A stretch of 64,000 nucleotides of DNA, taken from Chryseobacterium daeguense DSM 19388 (GTDB taxonomy: Bacteria; Bacteroidota; Bacteroidia; Flavobacteriales; Weeksellaceae). Shown here piece by piece: positions 13,977 through 22,079 of the stretch. The translations under genes were made by a program, and so were the position numbers. Under the pieces are notes generated by a model. That model had not been told where the DNA came from. It made no database searches and was given only the letters and a program-made list of their open reading frames with translations. Each line of letters starts with the position of its first letter. The stretch's first letter is position 1. The stretch spans positions 62,001-126,000 of the forward strand of contig NZ_AUMT01000004.1 of NCBI RefSeq assembly GCF_000430825.1. The letters are read 5' to 3'.

Positions 13977-15476
13977 TTAATTAAATAATTCAACCTCCTC
14001 ACCCTTTCCTACAGGATATTCTTCTGTAAAACATCCGAAACAGTGGTTGGCAGAACCCAAAATTTCTTTTAAATTCTCCACACTTAAGAACTCCAGAGAA
14101 TCAACTCCTAAATAATTTCTAAGCTCTTCTGTAGTCATATTCGCAGAAATCAAATCATCTTTTGAAGGTGTATCAATTCCTAAATAACAAGGTGCAATAA
14201 TCGGCGGAGAAACACTTCTGAAGTGGATTTCCTTTACTCCTGCATCTTTCAGTATCTTAACCAATCTTTTTGAAGTTGTGCCACGAACGATTGAATCGTC
14301 GATGATCACTACTCTTTTATCTTTAATTTCAGAAATAATAGGATTCAGCTTAAGGTTCACTACCCTTTCTCTCATTTCCTGAGTCGGTACGATGAAGCTT
14401 CTTCCAATATATCTGTTTTTAATCAAAACCGGACGGAAAGGTATTCCCGAAGCCTTAGAAAAGCCAATAGCAGCAGGAACTCCGGAATCGGGAACCCCAA
14501 TTACCACATCAGCTTCTACAGGAGCCTGATGCCAGATTTTTTCACCGGATTTTTCTCTGATCTCGTACACATTGATGTTTTCTAAAGAAGAGTCTGGTCT
14601 TGCAAAATAAATATATTCAAATGAACAGATTCTCTGCTTTCCTTTTTGTTCATCAGCCATGTATGAATGTAGCTTTCCGGGCTCATTTTCATTGGTGTAA
14701 ACAATCTCTCCCGGTAAAATATCTCTCACATACTGAGCTCCAACCGCGTCCAAAGCAACGGATTCGGAAGCCACAACGTAAGATTTTTCGTCAATGGCTC
14801 CTAAAACCAACGGTCTGATCCCATTGAAATCCCGGAATGCGAAGAATTTGTTTCTCGTCATTCCCACAACAGAATAAGCGCCTTCTATTTTCTCCATGGT
14901 TGCTTTAATAGCACCACGAAGTCCTAAGTCGAGATTTTTCTGGATTAATCTTAAAATAACCTCAGAATCGGAAGTTGCTCTGAAAACAACGCCTTCAGCT
15001 TCCAATTCAGCTTTTAGTTCTTTCGCATTGGTAAGGTTACCGTTATGCGCTATGGAAAGTATAATCTGGTCATATTCGTTTTTTGCGAAAAATGGCTGGA
15101 AATTATATTTCTTTTTGTCTCCTGCAGTCGTATAACGGGTATGCCCGATTGCAGAATTTCCCATAAAAGTTTCCGGATCGTGGATCTCTTTATAAACATC
15201 CAAAACCAAACCTTCATCTTTCATGTTGGTGATTCTTCCGTTTTTTAAAACAGAAATACCACACGCTTCCTGACCTCTGTGCTGTAAAGCAAAAAGCCCG
15301 AACTGTGAAAGAGAAAACGTATCAAGATCATTATCAGAATACATTCCGAAGATACCACATTCCTCATTGGGAGCGTCTAATCTCTCTTCTTCCTGCGTTC
15401 TGAAAAGATTTCTTCCGTAGGTTTGAGTTTCAAATTGTTTTAAATATTCACTTTTATGAATGTCTAAACTTTTCAT
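13977..15476 (-). CDS. purF: Amidophosphoribosyltransferase
   Basis: 499 aa, first committed step of purine synthesis (PRPP + glutamine). Residues 1-39 form a propeptide ending APNEE, then Cys40 of CGIFGMYSD should become the N-terminal nucleophile of the Ntn glutaminase domain. The phosphoribosyltransferase domain has the PRPP loop VVIIDDSIVRGTTSKR. Four cysteines corresponding to the 4Fe-4S ligands of the B. subtilis enzyme are present (RICSFEY, APCYLG, CFGCF). The propeptide is longer than the 11 residues of B. subtilis. Downstream of purC on the same strand, separated by the four-helix-bundle gene. Confidence 0.96.
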   Translation of the reverse strand: MKSLDIHKSEYLKQFETQTYGRNLFRTQEEERLDAPNEECGIFGMYSDNDLDTFSLSQFGLFALQHRGQEACGISVLKNGRITNMKDEGLVLDVYKEIHDPETFMGNSAIGHTRYTTAGDKKKYNFQPFFAKNEYDQIILSIAHNGNLTNAKELKAELEAEGVVFRATSDSEVILRLIQKNLDLGLRGAIKATMEKIEGAYSVVGMTRNKFFAFRDFNGIRPLVLGAIDEKSYVVASESVALDAVGAQYVRDILPGEIVYTNENEPGKLHSYMADEQKGKQRICSFEYIYFARPDSSLENINVYEIREKSGEKIWHQAPVEADVVIGVPDSGVPAAIGFSKASGIPFRPVLIKNRYIGRSFIVPTQEMRERVVNLKLNPIISEIKDKRVVIIDDSIVRGTTSKRLVKILKDAGVKEIHFRSVSPPIIAPCYLGIDTPSKDDLISANMTTEELRNYLGVDSLEFLSVENLKEILGSANHCFGCFTEEYPVGKGEEVELFN

Positions 15477-15492
15477 TTCTATTTTTTCTAAA

Positions 15493-15517
15493 TTAGAAGT
15501 TAGATATTAGATGTTAG
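15493..15517. repeat. Inverted-repeat arm, purF side of the four-helix-bundle gene
   Basis: 25-bp arm beginning TTAGAAGTTAGATATTAGA; its reverse complement matches 15902-15926 with one mismatch. The two arms bracket the gene at 15541-15900. Confidence 0.75.
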
Positions 15518-15540
15518 AAATTAGTCTAAGTTAACTTCAA

Positions 15541-15900
15541 TTATAATTTTAAACTTGTCTTTAATGAATAAATCATTTTCTGTATCTCAGCTAAAAGCTC
15601 TTTCAAAGGAATTATTTTAGCGTCAGAAATAAAATTCAAATCTATTAATAATTGTAACTGAGTTTGTAATTCATATGTAGAACCAAACGCAATTCCAAGA
15701 AACTGATAAAATTCATTCTTATTATTTCTTCCTGCTCCTTCTGCAATATTAGACGGTATTGAAACAGCACATCTTCTGATTTGAGACAGTAAACCAAATT
15801 TTTCTTCATTTGGTAATTCTGCAGTAACCAAATAAACCTCTTTTACTAAAATCATTGATTTACTCCAAACTTTGAGATCTTCTATGCGGTGTGCCTTCAT
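15541..15900 (-). CDS. Four-helix bundle protein (23S rRNA intervening-sequence family)
   Basis: 119 aa, all helical. MKAHRIEDLKVWSKSMILVKEVY, then LLSQIRRCAVSIPSNIAEGA and FLGIAFGSTYELQTQLQLL are the family hallmarks (S-I-P-x-N-I-A-E-G; G-S-x-x-E-L-x-T-Q). Members occur inside some bacterial 23S rRNA genes and as free-standing genes; the fold is related to the DGR accessory protein Avd. No reverse transcriptase or rRNA is nearby. It sits between purC and purF, flanked by 25-bp inverted repeats (15493-15517 and 15902-15926), suggesting it arrived as a small cassette. Molecular function unknown. Confidence 0.85.
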   Translation of the reverse strand: MKAHRIEDLKVWSKSMILVKEVYLVTAELPNEEKFGLLSQIRRCAVSIPSNIAEGAGRNNKNEFYQFLGIAFGSTYELQTQLQLLIDLNFISDAKIIPLKELLAEIQKMIYSLKTSLKL

Positions 15901-15901
15901 A

Positions 15902-15926
15902 CTAACCTCTAATATCTAACTTCTAA
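15902..15926. repeat. Inverted-repeat arm, purC side of the four-helix-bundle gene
   Basis: 25-bp arm starting one base upstream of the ATG of the four-helix-bundle gene; 24 of 25 positions are complementary to 15493-15517. The same word family forms a hairpin at 49315-49388. Confidence 0.75.
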
Positions 15927-15937
15927 CTTCTAAAAAT

Positions 15938-16657
15938 TTACTTGCCCAGTAAATTTTTCAGGCGGTTGTGGATCTCAACGTAAGCTTCAGTAACTTCTCC
16001 TAAGTCTCTTCTGAATCTGTCTTTATCCAATTTCTTCATGGTATCTTTATCCCAAAGTCTGCAAGTATCAGGAGAAATTTCGTCTGCTAAGATGATCTCA
16101 CCATCTGAAGTTTTACCTAGTTCAATTTTAAAATCAACCAGGATAATATTCATTTTGTCGAAAAGATCGATCAGAATTTCATTGATATCTGAAGTTAATT
16201 CATACATTTCGTCAAGCTCTTCATACGTGGCAGCTCCTAAGAAAACAGCGTGGTGATCATTGATAAGCGGATCTCCCAACTCGTCTTTTTTGTAGCAGAT
16301 ATCGAAAATGGTAACCGGAGATTTAATTCCTTCCTCCACTCCTAATCTTTGAGCCATACTTCCTGCAGAATAGTTTCTAACAACCATTTCCAAAGGAATG
16401 ATGGATACTTTTCTTACCAATTGCTCTCTTTCGTTCAATTGTTTAATGAAATGAGTCTTAATCCCTTTTTCATTTAAATATTCAAAAATAAGAGTGGTGA
16501 TGGCGTTATTCATTTCACCTTTAAGATCTACAGATCCTCTTTTTTGAGCATTAAATGCCGTAGCATCATCTTTGAAACGTACTACAACCTGATCAGGATT
16601 ATCGGTAGCAAATACCTGTTTTGCCTTACCTTCGTACAACATTTCTAACTTTTCCAT
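15938..16657 (-). CDS. purC: Phosphoribosylaminoimidazole-succinocarboxamide synthase
   Basis: 239 aa, ATP-dependent ligation of aspartate to CAIR in purine synthesis. N-terminal [20 protein letters not shown] is the nucleotide-binding strand pair; [20 protein letters not shown] and [15 protein letters not shown] are the SAICAR synthetase signatures. Complete length. It lies 34 bp downstream of the DUF3307 gene and upstream of purF on the same strand. Confidence 0.97.
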   Translation of the reverse strand: MEKLEMLYEGKAKQVFATDNPDQVVVRFKDDATAFNAQKRGSVDLKGEMNNAITTLIFEYLNEKGIKTHFIKQLNEREQLVRKVSIIPLEMVVRNYSAGSMAQRLGVEEGIKSPVTIFDICYKKDELGDPLINDHHAVFLGAATYEELDEMYELTSDINEILIDLFDKMNIILVDFKIELGKTSDGEIILADEISPDTCRLWDKDTMKKLDKDRFRRDLGEVTEAYVEIHNRLKNLLGK

Positions 16658-16691
16658 TTTCTAAAATTACTTTTTATTAGATTTATATTAT

Positions 16692-17387
16692 TTATTTAAT
16701 TAAAATTCCTGTTAAAACGGCCATTCCAAAGCTCAGCAATGTACCGATTAATACATATTCCGTCAGCTTCCGCTGCTTGGCCTGCGCCAGGTCACTGAAT
16801 CTGAAAACAGATTTTGCGGCTACCATAAAACCTACGCCTTCCCAATGATTGACAACAATAAAGGTGAAGACTAATAAACGTTCCAAAATCCCGATATATT
16901 TTCCGGCACTTGATAAAGATTCGGTTTGTATATTGCTTTGTGTCTCCGGAACGGGTGTCCATGAAGACAATAATATTTTGATAAAAACAGAAGCTGGTGA
17001 TGTTAAAAACAAAGCTGCCATCACTATTTTTAAAGTTTCCTGATCTTTTAAAAAATCAAAATTAAATTCATTATAATAAAAAGAAACTCCAGCAATTACC
17101 AAAACATGAAGAAGCTGATCAATAAAAAACCAGCTTTTTTTATTTTTAATGGTCTGAAAGCTCAGTTTACAGGCATCAATAATAAAATGTGAAATCCCCA
17201 CCAAAACAGCGACCCACCAAAGCTTCAGGTCCCAAAGGAAAATAAAACTTAAAACGGTATGAATCAGAACGTGAAGGTACAAATATTTACTCTTCAGTTT
17301 ACGATTTTCTTTGTCAGCAACCCAAGAGTCTGGCTGAAGAACAAAATCTCCAAGTAGATGTGCCAATATGAGTTTGATGAAAATCAT
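16692..17387 (-). CDS. DUF3307 family membrane protein
   Basis: 231 aa, about six hydrophobic segments. The N-terminus FIKLILAHLLGDFVLQPDSW followed by KSKYLYLHVLIHTVLSF and VGISHFIIDACKL is the DUF3307 signature, with repeated polar H/D residues within membrane helices. Its ATG overlaps the end of satD by four bases. The SatD-DUF3307 pairing recurs in many bacteria, implying SatD regulates or senses something for this membrane protein. Substrate unknown. Confidence 0.85.
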   Translation of the reverse strand: MIFIKLILAHLLGDFVLQPDSWVADKENRKLKSKYLYLHVLIHTVLSFIFLWDLKLWWVAVLVGISHFIIDACKLSFQTIKNKKSWFFIDQLLHVLVIAGVSFYYNEFNFDFLKDQETLKIVMAALFLTSPASVFIKILLSSWTPVPETQSNIQTESLSSAGKYIGILERLLVFTFIVVNHWEGVGFMVAAKSVFRFSDLAQAKQRKLTEYVLIGTLLSFGMAVLTGILIK

Positions 17388-17995
17388 GCTTCTAGTTCTG
17401 AAATTTTCTTTTTAAAATATTGATTGGTTTCTACGATCAGTTCATAGTTTGCGCGTTTCAATCTCTGGCTTACCGATGATTGAGAGATTGCAAATTTTTT
17501 CGCCAAATCTTCCTGTGTAATATCTTGATTCATCACCATTTCGTGGATGATCTCTGCTGTTGCCACCGTCCAGTTATCAAAGTCTTTTGATGACCATTTC
17601 AGTAAAATATTAAGGTCTCTGTCTAGAGAATCACTTGAGGTTTTGATAGATACGGTATGTCCGTCGTTCTTAAGGTCGTTCAGCAGCCTTCCGGAATATA
17701 CATAAGCTGTTCCGTTCGATTCAGTGATTTTCTCGGATGAAAAATTTTCTTCCCCAATACCGATTGCAATCCTTACATCTAAATTTTCCTGAGTTTTTAT
17801 TAATGATTTTATGGCTAAGAAACGCCAGAACACGTCATCAATATTGCATTTTAGCTGAAACTCATCCCCTCTGTAGATTTCCCATGTGTGAGGAGCGCTT
17901 CCCCAGTTTTCGAGAAGATTTTTAAGTTTAGTAATCCAAACTTCCGTTTCCGCTTGTTGTGAATTTATAATATCTCCGGTGATGACCGCTATCAT
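17384..17995 (-). CDS. satD: SatD family protein with C-terminal helix-turn-helix
   Basis: 203 aa. The N-terminal half starts MIAVITGDIINSQQAE and contains EIYRGDEFQLKCN and VRIAIGIGEENF, which look like a nucleotidyl-cyclase-like fold. The C-terminal ~60 residues are a clear HTH (ITQEDLAKKFAISQSSVSQR, LKRANYE). The family was named from an acid-tolerance operon of Streptococcus mutans; the mechanism is unknown. Translationally coupled to the DUF3307 gene. Two 20-bp inverted repeats in its promoter (18004-18023, 18033-18052) are plausible sites for its own HTH. Confidence 0.82.
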   Translation of the reverse strand: MIAVITGDIINSQQAETEVWITKLKNLLENWGSAPHTWEIYRGDEFQLKCNIDDVFWRFLAIKSLIKTQENLDVRIAIGIGEENFSSEKITESNGTAYVYSGRLLNDLKNDGHTVSIKTSSDSLDRDLNILLKWSSKDFDNWTVATAEIIHEMVMNQDITQEDLAKKFAISQSSVSQRLKRANYELIVETNQYFKKKISELEA

Positions 17996-17999
17996 TCTG

Positions 18000-18052
18000 C
18001 AAATATAAGCATAATTACTTATAAATAAAAGATATAAGCATAAACCCTTATA
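18000..18052 (-). promoter_or_regulatory. satD promoter with two operator-like inverted repeats
   Basis: Minus strand: TTTT (18027-18030)-N19-TATATTTG (18000-18007). Two copies of TATAAG-CATAA-N3-CTTATA lie at 18004-18023 (overlapping the -7 element) and 18033-18052 (just upstream of the -33 box), 29 bp apart. A half copy (ATATGCTTATG) follows at 18071-18081. Confidence 0.65.
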
Positions 18053-18123
18053 GATATTGATTATTAGTGAATATGCTTATGTCGATGATGTTTGTAAAAT
18101 GCTGATTTAGGACTTTTTAATTA

Positions 18124-18156
18124 AAACCTTCAAGGTTTTTGAAGTCTTGAAGGTTT
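18124..18156 (-). terminator. Hairpin downstream of the endonuclease gene
   Basis: AAACCTTCAAG / CTTGAAGGTTT stem, 11 bp. Placed just after the stop of the minus-strand endonuclease gene; the T run is weak, so it may be a dispersed repeat acting as a terminator. Confidence 0.6.
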
Positions 18157-18165
18157 AAACGGTTG

Positions 18166-20022
18166 TTATTTTTTAATAAACTGATAAACCTTTTTATCAA
18201 GCTTTAATAAATAGGTTCCTGTTGATAAGTTTTGTACTGAAATGTTTTTCTTATTCTTAAACGGAGTTTTTTCAGTATAAATTAGTTTTCCGGAGAAATC
18301 TACAATCTGCGCAGACTTCATATCTTCGGTTTTTCCGCTTACGAAAAGGTTTTCATGAACAGGATTCGGGTAGATTTTAATTTCATTTTTAGCTAAAATA
18401 AAATCAGTCGCAGAAAGTGTTCCCAAATTCTGGCAGAAGTCTGATGCGTAAGAATCCCACTCGGAAATAGTAAATGTGGTGGAAGGCTGGTTAATATTTG
18501 TTTTTCTGTATAAAGAAACATTTCCTAAGGAATTATTAGTACTAGAAACTCCGATAGCATCTACTGTGGAGTTTTTATATCTCAATTCAATATATTGGCT
18601 TCCTGAAAACGTCATTTGAGGTGCTGCTGTTACAAACTTCGCCTGATTAATGGTGAAGCATGAAAAATTAGCATTTGGATTCAAAACAACAAAAGTTTCA
18701 TTATTCTGAACAGTTCCTTCCAGTTCATAAGGATCCGGGAAATAGTAATTACTTCCGCTTGGAAACTGAATGGATAATCTGTAATCGCTTAAATTCACAG
18801 GATGCCCTGTTGTATTGGTAATTTCCAGGCCTTTATTATTGGATGTTCCTTCCAGATACTTTGTTACCATTAAGTCTTTAGCATACATATCCGTAGCCAG
18901 TGTTGTAGTTGTGGCTGTATTGCTGTCCGGAGAAAGCAGATACCCGTTGTCGTATGCTTTTACAGTGAAATTATAGGTAGTGGATGGTGTTAAGTGGTCA
19001 ATACTTATGGTTGAGCTCTTGGTGGAGGCTACTAAAGTCCCGTTCTGATAAATTTTATAGCCGATAACATCTGTACTTGAACTTGGGGTCCAGCTTAATG
19101 TTGCAAAATAAGCGCTGTTTTGAGTTATCGTTAAATTGGTAGGAGTTTGTGGCGTAGATGCGTCAGGGGTCTGTCCCCAAATGGCATTCACCCAAGCTGG
19201 ATTATCAATAAAGGGATTCCTGTTTTTTTGAAGGGTATAAACAGCATTATTTCTGTCTATTTCCTTTTGAGATACGGGATCCTGCTGGTGCCATTGAAGA
19301 AGCATTGCTATATAAGCCGGATCGAAAGCTCTTTCTTCGGTTCCGTCCAAAGGATTGGTATCGGAAGCAGGATTTACATTATTATTAAAATTAAAAGTTC
19401 CTAATTTACCTTCATATCTTACTGCAAAATACAGTAAACTTCTGGCTACATCACCCTTAAATTCATTAATAGGCTCATAAACCCTTCCCGTATAAGTAAC
19501 TCCCGGAATGGCACAGTTCCCTATTCTTGAAGAATTTGTGAACGCATAATATATAGTAGACCCTACAATTCCGTAAGGATAATTGCTTCTTAGCTGATTG
19601 ATCCTTGCATCTGTGGGAACCACATAAAACAGGTCGGAATACATAGGATAATTACTGTAAAAAGTACTTTGAGGCATCATGTGCTCACGGTTCCAGCCCT
19701 GGCCTTCTGCAGAAGCGCTTCCAATGATATTGGCGGTTGTGTATTCGTAAGCATCAGCTCCTGTAGGATTTTCAGAATACATATCTAATAATAAGGTTGT
19801 ATTCGTAGCGTCATGATCATAATATTTATCCAAATCGGTTTGATTGTAATAATTGGTAAGATCACCATAATGCCAGTTGATATTTTTTGCAGAAATAATA
19901 TCATGCAGTTTGGATTTCAGTGCATAGCCTGTAAGGCCGGAGGTTCCGTCATAATATCCTGCCGGAGCTTGGGCAAAAAAACAGGCTGAAATTAAAATAA
20001 GAGGAAGTAAAATTTTTTTCAT
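18166..20022 (-). CDS. Secreted endonuclease I family protein with FN3, lamin-tail-like and T9SS sorting domains
   Basis: 618 aa. Signal peptide MKKILLPLILISACFFAQ. Residues ~25-280 are endonuclease I with the catalytic segment GWNREHMMPQS and the metal-site region NEFKGDVARSLLYFAVRY. A fibronectin type III domain (~290-380) and a lamin-tail-like domain (MVTKYLEGTSNNKGLEITNT, ~385-530) follow. The last ~75 residues (IKIYPNPVHENLFVSG...TGTYLLKL) are a type A T9SS C-terminal sorting signal. The protein should be exported and released or anchored at the surface, cutting extracellular DNA or RNA, perhaps for nutrient or biofilm DNA. Transcribed alone. Confidence 0.9.
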   Translation of the reverse strand: MKKILLPLILISACFFAQAPAGYYDGTSGLTGYALKSKLHDIISAKNINWHYGDLTNYYNQTDLDKYYDHDATNTTLLLDMYSENPTGADAYEYTTANIIGSASAEGQGWNREHMMPQSTFYSNYPMYSDLFYVVPTDARINQLRSNYPYGIVGSTIYYAFTNSSRIGNCAIPGVTYTGRVYEPINEFKGDVARSLLYFAVRYEGKLGTFNFNNNVNPASDTNPLDGTEERAFDPAYIAMLLQWHQQDPVSQKEIDRNNAVYTLQKNRNPFIDNPAWVNAIWGQTPDASTPQTPTNLTITQNSAYFATLSWTPSSSTDVIGYKIYQNGTLVASTKSSTISIDHLTPSTTYNFTVKAYDNGYLLSPDSNTATTTTLATDMYAKDLMVTKYLEGTSNNKGLEITNTTGHPVNLSDYRLSIQFPSGSNYYFPDPYELEGTVQNNETFVVLNPNANFSCFTINQAKFVTAAPQMTFSGSQYIELRYKNSTVDAIGVSSTNNSLGNVSLYRKTNINQPSTTFTISEWDSYASDFCQNLGTLSATDFILAKNEIKIYPNPVHENLFVSGKTEDMKSAQIVDFSGKLIYTEKTPFKNKKNISVQNLSTGTYLLKLDKKVYQFIKK

Positions 20023-20163
20023 GCTTTAAAAATTGGGAGCCTAAAATAGTAAAATAAACAGCTTAAAGTTCGGAAAAATTTATTAAATAATAATTAATTT
20101 TTAAAATGTAAAAAATTGAAAATTAAAGTTTTGCGAATAGGGTTCTATGGTTTGAATAATTTT

Positions 20164-20194
20164 TTTGGACGTTCAGGCAATTTGGTTATCTTTG
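20164..20194 (+). promoter_or_regulatory. Acyl-CoA dehydrogenase promoter (exact consensus)
   Basis: TTTG-N19-TATCTTTG, a perfect match to the Bacteroidota housekeeping promoter, 19 bp before the ATG. Confidence 0.85.
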
Positions 20195-20213
20195 GGAACT
20201 AACTATTATCTAT

Positions 20214-21353
20214 ATGAATACAGAGACTATTGACAACATTAAAATGATAGCAGAAACGGCAAAAGAATTTGCTGAAAAAAATATCAGACCAAATATTATG
20301 GAGTGGGATGAAAGTCAGACTTTTCCAAAAGATTTATTTCATCAGTTAGGTGAGATGGGCTTTATGGGAATCGTTATTCCTGAGCAGTATGGAGGGTCCG
20401 GTCTTGGTTATCACGAATATGTTGCGATTCTTGACGAGATTTCTCAGGTAGACCCTTCTATCGGTCTTTCTGTAGCTGCACATAATTCACTTTGTACCAA
20501 TCATATCTACGAATTCGGAAACGAAGAGCAGAGAAACAAATGGCTTCCTCAGCTTGCTTCCGGTAAAGTAATCGGGGCTTGGGGATTAACGGAACATAAT
20601 ACAGGTTCAGATTCAGGAGGAATGTCTACTACAGCAGTAAAAGACGGAGACGAATGGATCATTAACGGAGCTAAAAACTTCATTACACACGCAATTTCCG
20701 GTGATATTGCAGTAGTAATGACAAGAACAGGGGAAAAAGGAGCAAAAAATAACTCTACGGCTTTCGTTTTAGAAAAAGGAATGGCCGGTTTCACTTCCGG
20801 AAAAAAAGAAAACAAACTAGGAATGAGAGCTTCCGAAACGGCAGAATTGATTTTCGATAATGTACGTGTTCCGGATTCTCACAGGTTAGGTGAAGTAGGA
20901 GAAGGTTTTAAACAGGCTATGAAAATCCTTGACGGGGGCAGAATTTCTATTGCAGCCTTAAGTTTAGGAACAGCGAGAGGAGCTTACAAAGCTGCTTTAA
21001 AATATGCTAAAGAAAGACATCAGTTCGGGAAATCTATTTCAGAATTCCAGGCGGTGAACTTTATGCTGGCTGATATGGCAACGGAAATTGATGCTTCAGA
21101 ATTATTGATCCAAAGAGCGGCAACCTTGAAAAACGCCAAGCAAAAAATGACAAGAGAAGGTGCAATGGCAAAACTATATGCTTCCGAAGCTTGCGTAAGA
21201 ATCTCTAACAATGCGGTTCAGATCTTCGGTGGATACGGCTATACAAAGGACTTCCCTGCTGAAAAATTCTATAGGGATTCTAAGCTTTGTACCATCGGTG
21301 AAGGTACTTCTGAAATCCAGAGACTGGTAATCGGAAGAGATATTACAAAATAA
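20214..21353 (+). CDS. Acyl-CoA dehydrogenase
   Basis: 379 aa, FAD-dependent alpha,beta-dehydrogenation of acyl-CoA. The FAD-binding signature GAWGLTEHNTGSDSGGM and the C-terminal IFGGYGYTKDFPAEKFYRD are intact. The catalytic base is the Glu in IGEGTSEIQRL, as in short-chain and branched-chain enzymes. Substrate length cannot be read from sequence. It is followed 23 bp later by a DinB gene, probably on the same mRNA. Confidence 0.94.
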   Translation: MNTETIDNIKMIAETAKEFAEKNIRPNIMEWDESQTFPKDLFHQLGEMGFMGIVIPEQYGGSGLGYHEYVAILDEISQVDPSIGLSVAAHNSLCTNHIYEFGNEEQRNKWLPQLASGKVIGAWGLTEHNTGSDSGGMSTTAVKDGDEWIINGAKNFITHAISGDIAVVMTRTGEKGAKNNSTAFVLEKGMAGFTSGKKENKLGMRASETAELIFDNVRVPDSHRLGEVGEGFKQAMKILDGGRISIAALSLGTARGAYKAALKYAKERHQFGKSISEFQAVNFMLADMATEIDASELLIQRAATLKNAKQKMTREGAMAKLYASEACVRISNNAVQIFGGYGYTKDFPAEKFYRDSKLCTIGEGTSEIQRLVIGRDITK

Positions 21354-21376
21354 ATTATTTCAAAAAACATAAACAA

Positions 21377-21874
21377 ATGATTAAACAAGCCCTTTTAGGT
21401 GAGTTTCTGCATGAAGCGGAAAGCACCAGAAAATTATTGAAAGTAATTCCGGACACTGCTCTGGACTGGAAACCGTCTGAGAAAAACTGGACTACCGCTG
21501 AGCTGGCTTCTCACGTTGCAGAAGTTTACAATTGGTATGATGCAACCTTCAACCAGGATATTTTTGATATGGGAAGTTACCAGTATAACAAAGGTGATAT
21601 TTCAAAAGCTGAAAATATTGTAGCAAAGTTTGAAGAAAATCTGGCTAAAGCTCACAAAGCTATAGAAAATTGGGACGAAAACACCATGATGAACGAATGG
21701 AAAATGGAAATGGGTGGCAACACCATCTTCCCTCCTATGCCGAAAATCCAGGTGATCCGTTCTTTTTTATATAATCATTTGTATCACCACAGAGGTGAAT
21801 TGGTAGTTTACCTAAGATCTACCGGAAATAAAGTTCCGGGATTGTATGGACCGACTGCCGATGATAAGTTTTAG
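21377..21874 (+). CDS. DinB family protein
   Basis: 165 aa four-helix DinB/YfiT-like protein. Metal-binding His candidates: ELASHVAEVYNWY and LYNHLYHHRGELVVYLR. W-K-P-S-E-K-N-W-T near residue 32 is typical. Role unknown; some relatives are thiol S-transferases. It follows the acyl-CoA dehydrogenase closely and precedes a strong terminator. Confidence 0.87.
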   Translation: MIKQALLGEFLHEAESTRKLLKVIPDTALDWKPSEKNWTTAELASHVAEVYNWYDATFNQDIFDMGSYQYNKGDISKAENIVAKFEENLAKAHKAIENWDENTMMNEWKMEMGGNTIFPPMPKIQVIRSFLYNHLYHHRGELVVYLRSTGNKVPGLYGPTADDKF

Positions 21875-21902
21875 AAATTTAGAATTATATCATTAATAAG
21901 TG

Positions 21903-21931
21903 AATAGCACACGTATTTTGCGTGTGCTATT
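21903..21931 (+). terminator. Terminator after the DinB gene
   Basis: AATAGCACACG / CGTGTGCTATT, 11-bp perfect stem followed by a T-rich tract. Confidence 0.9.
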
Positions 21932-22044
21932 TTCTTTTTTTGAGAAAATGAAAATTTCGTTATAATTAATGTATTGCATAATATTTTTAACCGATAATCT
22001 AAAATTTTCTTAAAAAATTTTGTTTTTCATAATAAAAAATTTAT

Positions 22045-22052
22045 TAGCTTTG
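22045..22052 (+). promoter_or_regulatory. -7 element of the metalloprotease gene
   Basis: TAGCTTTG matches TAnnTTTG, 27 bp before the ATG at 22080; the only TTTG upstream (22019-22022) is 22 bp away, so the -33 box is weak. Confidence 0.5.
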
Positions 22053-22079
22053 ATATTCCACAATCAAAAGAGAATTTAT

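Noticed and set aside
15541..15900. Avd component of a diversity-generating retroelement
   Set aside because: No reverse transcriptase, template repeat or variable repeat in the window.
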